Of a DNA stretch of 16,944 nucleotides, positions 14,935 through 16,944 are shown one piece after another. The position numbers and the translations under genes were made by a program. Each line of letters opens with the position of its first letter. Position 1 is the first letter of the stretch. Source of the DNA: Candidatus Sabulitectum sp. (GTDB taxonomy: Bacteria; Fermentibacterota; Fermentibacteria; Fermentibacterales; JCC-6); NCBI GenBank assembly GCA_023136985.1, contig JAGLQD010000069.1:1-16944 (forward strand). The letters are read 5' to 3'. The notes below the pieces were generated by a model, which did no database searches, was not told the DNA's origin, and saw nothing but the letters and a program-made list of their open reading frames with translations.

Positions 14935-16023
14935 ATGATAACACTGAATCTTTTGCTTGCTTCCCTGATCTCTGTTTCCGGCTTCCTGCCTGAGTTTCAG
15001 CCTCCATCCTGCGGTATTGGAGCAGAAACTGTCAGTGGTGGCGTCAGGGCGTTCTCTATGGGCGGGGTCGCAGCTGGAGTGCCTGACTCGAGTATGGTTT
15101 CAGGAGCCAACCCTGCAGCGTCCGCCTGGGCTGTGAATACGGGTTTCTCATGGGGAACTAAGGTTCGTGACACTGAAGATGCCGCCTGGTCCGGTGCTGC
15201 GGATTTCCCGGAGGTATCCATAATGATACCAATGCCTCTTGACCTGCAGTTTGCAGCACTCCTGAGTAATCGTTCAAGGATCAACCGTGAAGACTCAATT
15301 TTTGCAAGCGACAGATCAGGCACCATCAGGTGGACCGGCGGTACTGGTGAATCCTACATTGGAATTACCTCCCGGGTCTCAGAGCATCTGGCTTTCTCTC
15401 TAGGCGGGAAGTGTTTTTTCGGTTCCGCAATGGGTGATGCTGTTACTGTTCCGGATTCACTGGGCGATATTATTCCCATATCCAGTGAGTATGTAGATGA
15501 TATTTCTTTTTCACCTTCCTGGGGACCGACTTTTGGTGCTTTTCTGAATACTGAATATCTTTCTGCAGGTTTCTCAATTATTACCGACCGGTCCGGTGAG
15601 CTTGAAGTTCACAGAGATTACATGGGGAATTCCACAGCGGATACAGCTTCTTATTATTCAGTTCCCGGTGAGTTGTCTGCAGGGATCTCTGCACGGGTTT
15701 ATTCCCGACTTGTTATCGGTTTTGATTATTTTGCACGGAAAGATCTGAACCTTCTGAGCAGTACAACCGAAGAGGGTAACTACATGGCCTCCGGCTTTGA
15801 GTTCACCACGAATCCTGGTTTATGTATCAGGGGTGGTTACAGGGCCATGGAAGGTTTGTGGAGAGACGGAGCCTCCAGGTATTCCGGAGGCCTGGGTTAT
15901 GTGATCGCCGGGGGGAAAGCCTCATTTGATGTAGGAGTCAGCCATGAGACCTGGGGAGCAGATGAATCTGAAACAGTGGTTTATGCATCAATACGGGCGT
16001 CAGAGAATTGGCTGGGACGGTAG
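14935..16023 (+). CDS. PorV/FadL-like outer-membrane beta-barrel protein
   Basis: The 362-residue product has a short signal peptide (MITLNLLLASLISVSG). The next section, VRAFSMGGVAAGVPDSSMVS followed by GANPAASAW, is the N-terminal signature of FadL/OMPP1- and PorV-type barrels (family pattern: aromatic/Gly-rich 'R..gMGGa..a..d....NPA'). The remainder shows alternating polar/hydrophobic strands rich in Gly, Ser and Tyr, for example YIGITSRVSEHLAFSLGG, LSAGISARVYSRLVIGFDYF and ASFDVGVSHETWG, as expected for a barrel of about 14 strands. Members transport hydrophobic compounds or, as PorV, act in type IX secretion; which applies here is not decidable from sequence. The ATG at 14935 has GGAGT seven bases upstream. 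kdsB begins 16 nt before its stop. The end (ASENWLGR) is not the classic terminal aromatic strand. Confidence 0.75.
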   Translation: MITLNLLLASLISVSGFLPEFQPPSCGIGAETVSGGVRAFSMGGVAAGVPDSSMVSGANPAASAWAVNTGFSWGTKVRDTEDAAWSGAADFPEVSIMIPMPLDLQFAALLSNRSRINREDSIFASDRSGTIRWTGGTGESYIGITSRVSEHLAFSLGGKCFFGSAMGDAVTVPDSLGDIIPISSEYVDDISFSPSWGPTFGAFLNTEYLSAGFSIITDRSGELEVHRDYMGNSTADTASYYSVPGELSAGISARVYSRLVIGFDYFARKDLNLLSSTTEEGNYMASGFEFTTNPGLCIRGGYRAMEGLWRDGASRYSGGLGYVIAGGKASFDVGVSHETWGADESETVVYASIRASENWLGR

Positions 16024-16715
16024 TAATAGTACCTGCCAGAATGGAGTCTACCCGACTTCCGGGTAAACCCCTGGCAGATATCTGTGGCCGGTCAATGATA
16101 CTCAGGGTTCTTGATGGAGCTTCAAGAGCAGATCCAGATCGACTTGTGGTGGCTACTGATTCCGTGCTGATCCAGAAGGAGGTCTTATCTGCCGGTTACG
16201 AGGCAGTTTTGACCGGGCCTGCCGCCAGTGGAACAGACAGGGTAAACATGGCATGGCACGCTATAGGATGTCCGGGAGATCGTATAATTAATCTTCAAGG
16301 TGATGAGCCCTTTGTCCAACCGGACTGGGTATATGCTCTGGCAAGCCAGGAAATGTGTTCCAATTCTGTTGCGACACTTGCTAGAGAGATCTCTGCTGAT
16401 TCCGGTGCAGATCCGTCCCTGGTGAAGGTTGTTATGAATCCCCAGCGAGAAGCTCTTTATTTTTCAAGAAGATCCATTCCCTGGGGAGCTAAATCTTTGT
16501 ACCAGCATGTGGGAGTTTATTGTTTTACCCCGGAGAGTCTCCCGCTCTGCGCTGATTCACCTCCTGGTGAGCTGTCCGCACAGGAAAAACTTGAGCAGCT
16601 TGGCTGGATGGAGAATGGTGTAAAGATCAAAGTTGTGGTCGGAGACTGGAACGCAATGGGGGTAGACACACCTGATGACCTGGAGGAGGCTCGAAAGTGG
16701 TTCAAGAATTATTAA
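16008..16715 (+). CDS. kdsB: 3-deoxy-manno-octulosonate cytidylyltransferase (CMP-Kdo synthetase)
   Basis: The product is 235 residues, slightly shorter than the usual 245-250. It activates Kdo with CTP to CMP-Kdo for the LPS inner core, in the cytoplasm. The family motifs are in order: VVIVPARMESTRLPGKPL (5-22), SGTDRVNMAWHA, INLQGDEPFVQPDW, SRRSIPW, HVGVYCF, SAQEKLEQLGWMENG and GVDTPDDLEEAR near the C-terminus. The start is a TTG at 16008 inside the end of the barrel gene, without a convincing SD. The next ATG (16041) would remove the nucleotide-binding VPAR motif, so the upstream start is required and translation is probably coupled. kdsA starts within its last codons. Shortened loops rather than truncation explain the length. 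Confidence 0.93.
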   Translation: MAGTVVIVPARMESTRLPGKPLADICGRSMILRVLDGASRADPDRLVVATDSVLIQKEVLSAGYEAVLTGPAASGTDRVNMAWHAIGCPGDRIINLQGDEPFVQPDWVYALASQEMCSNSVATLAREISADSGADPSLVKVVMNPQREALYFSRRSIPWGAKSLYQHVGVYCFTPESLPLCADSPPGELSAQEKLEQLGWMENGVKIKVVVGDWNAMGVDTPDDLEEARKWFKNY

Positions 16716-16944
16716 AGACTGATCTTCCTGTTATTCTCATGGGTCCCTGCGGGATCGAATCAGAAAAGCTTGTGTTTTCCACAGCAGAGTTTGTGGATGC
16801 TTTAAGGAAAAAATATGATGGCAGAGCTGTTTTTCTCTTTAAAAGCTCCTTTTTGAAGGATAACAGAACTTCTGAAGGTTCGTGGGCAGGGCCGGGTATC
16901 GAGGAAGGGCTCAGAATACTTGAAAGGGCTGGACGGGAGTTCAG
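16697..16944 (+). CDS. kdsA: 3-deoxy-8-phosphooctulonate synthase (Kdo-8-P synthase), N-terminal fragment
   Basis: The frame is open to the window end, giving 82 codons. The product condenses phosphoenolpyruvate with arabinose-5-phosphate to Kdo-8-phosphate, the step before dephosphorylation and KdsB action. MGPCGIES (15-22) is the early PEP-binding strand, FLFKSSFLKDNRTS is the family 'FKaSFDKANRsS' segment, and GPGIEEGLRIL follows. Cys18 sits where metal-dependent Kdo-8-P synthases have their metal-binding Cys, whereas the E. coli enzyme has Asn, so this is probably the metal-dependent class. The related DAHP synthases lack the SFxKxNRTS segment. The start is GTG at 16697 with GGAGG (16685-16689) seven bases upstream; it overlaps kdsB by 19 nt. 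Confidence 0.9.
   Translation, partial: MVQELLKTDLPVILMGPCGIESEKLVFSTAEFVDALRKKYDGRAVFLFKSSFLKDNRTSEGSWAGPGIEEGLRILERAGREF

Noticed and set aside
15868..15895. GCCTCC...GGAGGC inverted repeat
   Set aside because: It lies inside the coding sequence of the outer-membrane barrel gene, has no U run and is explained by ordinary codons.

Overview
The window looks like a piece of a Gram-negative (diderm) bacterial chromosome, probably from the FCB superphylum or a related candidate phylum. The evidence is CMP-Kdo and Kdo-8-phosphate synthesis genes (LPS core), two lipoproteins with lipoboxes, a PorV/FadL-like outer-membrane barrel, a secreted protein ending in a type IX (Por)-style sorting domain, and a short biotin carrier of the kind common in Bacteroidetes-like genomes. 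TTG starts are frequent. I cannot name the species. I see no rRNA, tRNA, CRISPR array, insertion sequence or phage gene.

Layout, left to right. (1) 1-743, plus strand: the tail of a mannose-1-phosphate guanylyltransferase (GDP-mannose supply), then the tRNA modification enzyme TrmO. (2) 775-1218, minus strand: a small L,D-transpeptidase with a probable CTG start. Its SD and start codon lie in two interleaved inverted repeats. (3) 1439-2719, plus strand: a TPR lipoprotein, closed by a perfect bidirectional terminator at 2733-2773. (4) 2787-13236, minus strand: seven genes packed end to end. In transcription order they are a secreted zincin-like protease with a C-terminal sorting domain, a lipoprotein, a 765-aa polytopic protein of unknown family, a DUF2723/TMEM260-like GT-C protein, a 780-aa GT-C-like protein with a TPR tail, an acyl-CoA carboxyltransferase and its biotin carrier. 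A strong promoter candidate (13326-13354) precedes the run. (5) 13472-16944, plus strand: a beta-CASP metallo-beta-lactamase nuclease, then an OMP-kdsB-kdsA cluster with overlapping genes, kdsA being cut by the window end.

How the genes may work together (inference). Three polytopic membrane proteins, at least two of them GT-C-like, follow a lipoprotein and a secreted protease and are translationally coupled. GDP-mannose synthesis is encoded at the left edge. This would fit a periplasmic O-glycosylation machine for exported proteins. The carboxylase pair probably shares the transcript without sharing that function. kdsB and kdsA belong to LPS core assembly.

The most unusual sequence-level signals are two. 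A textbook intrinsic terminator lies inside the first 14 codons of the lipoprotein gene (11492-11521), between the protease and the membrane-protein genes. The crossing inverted repeats over the SD and CTG of the L,D-transpeptidase (1216-1276) could form a pseudoknot or alternative hairpins.
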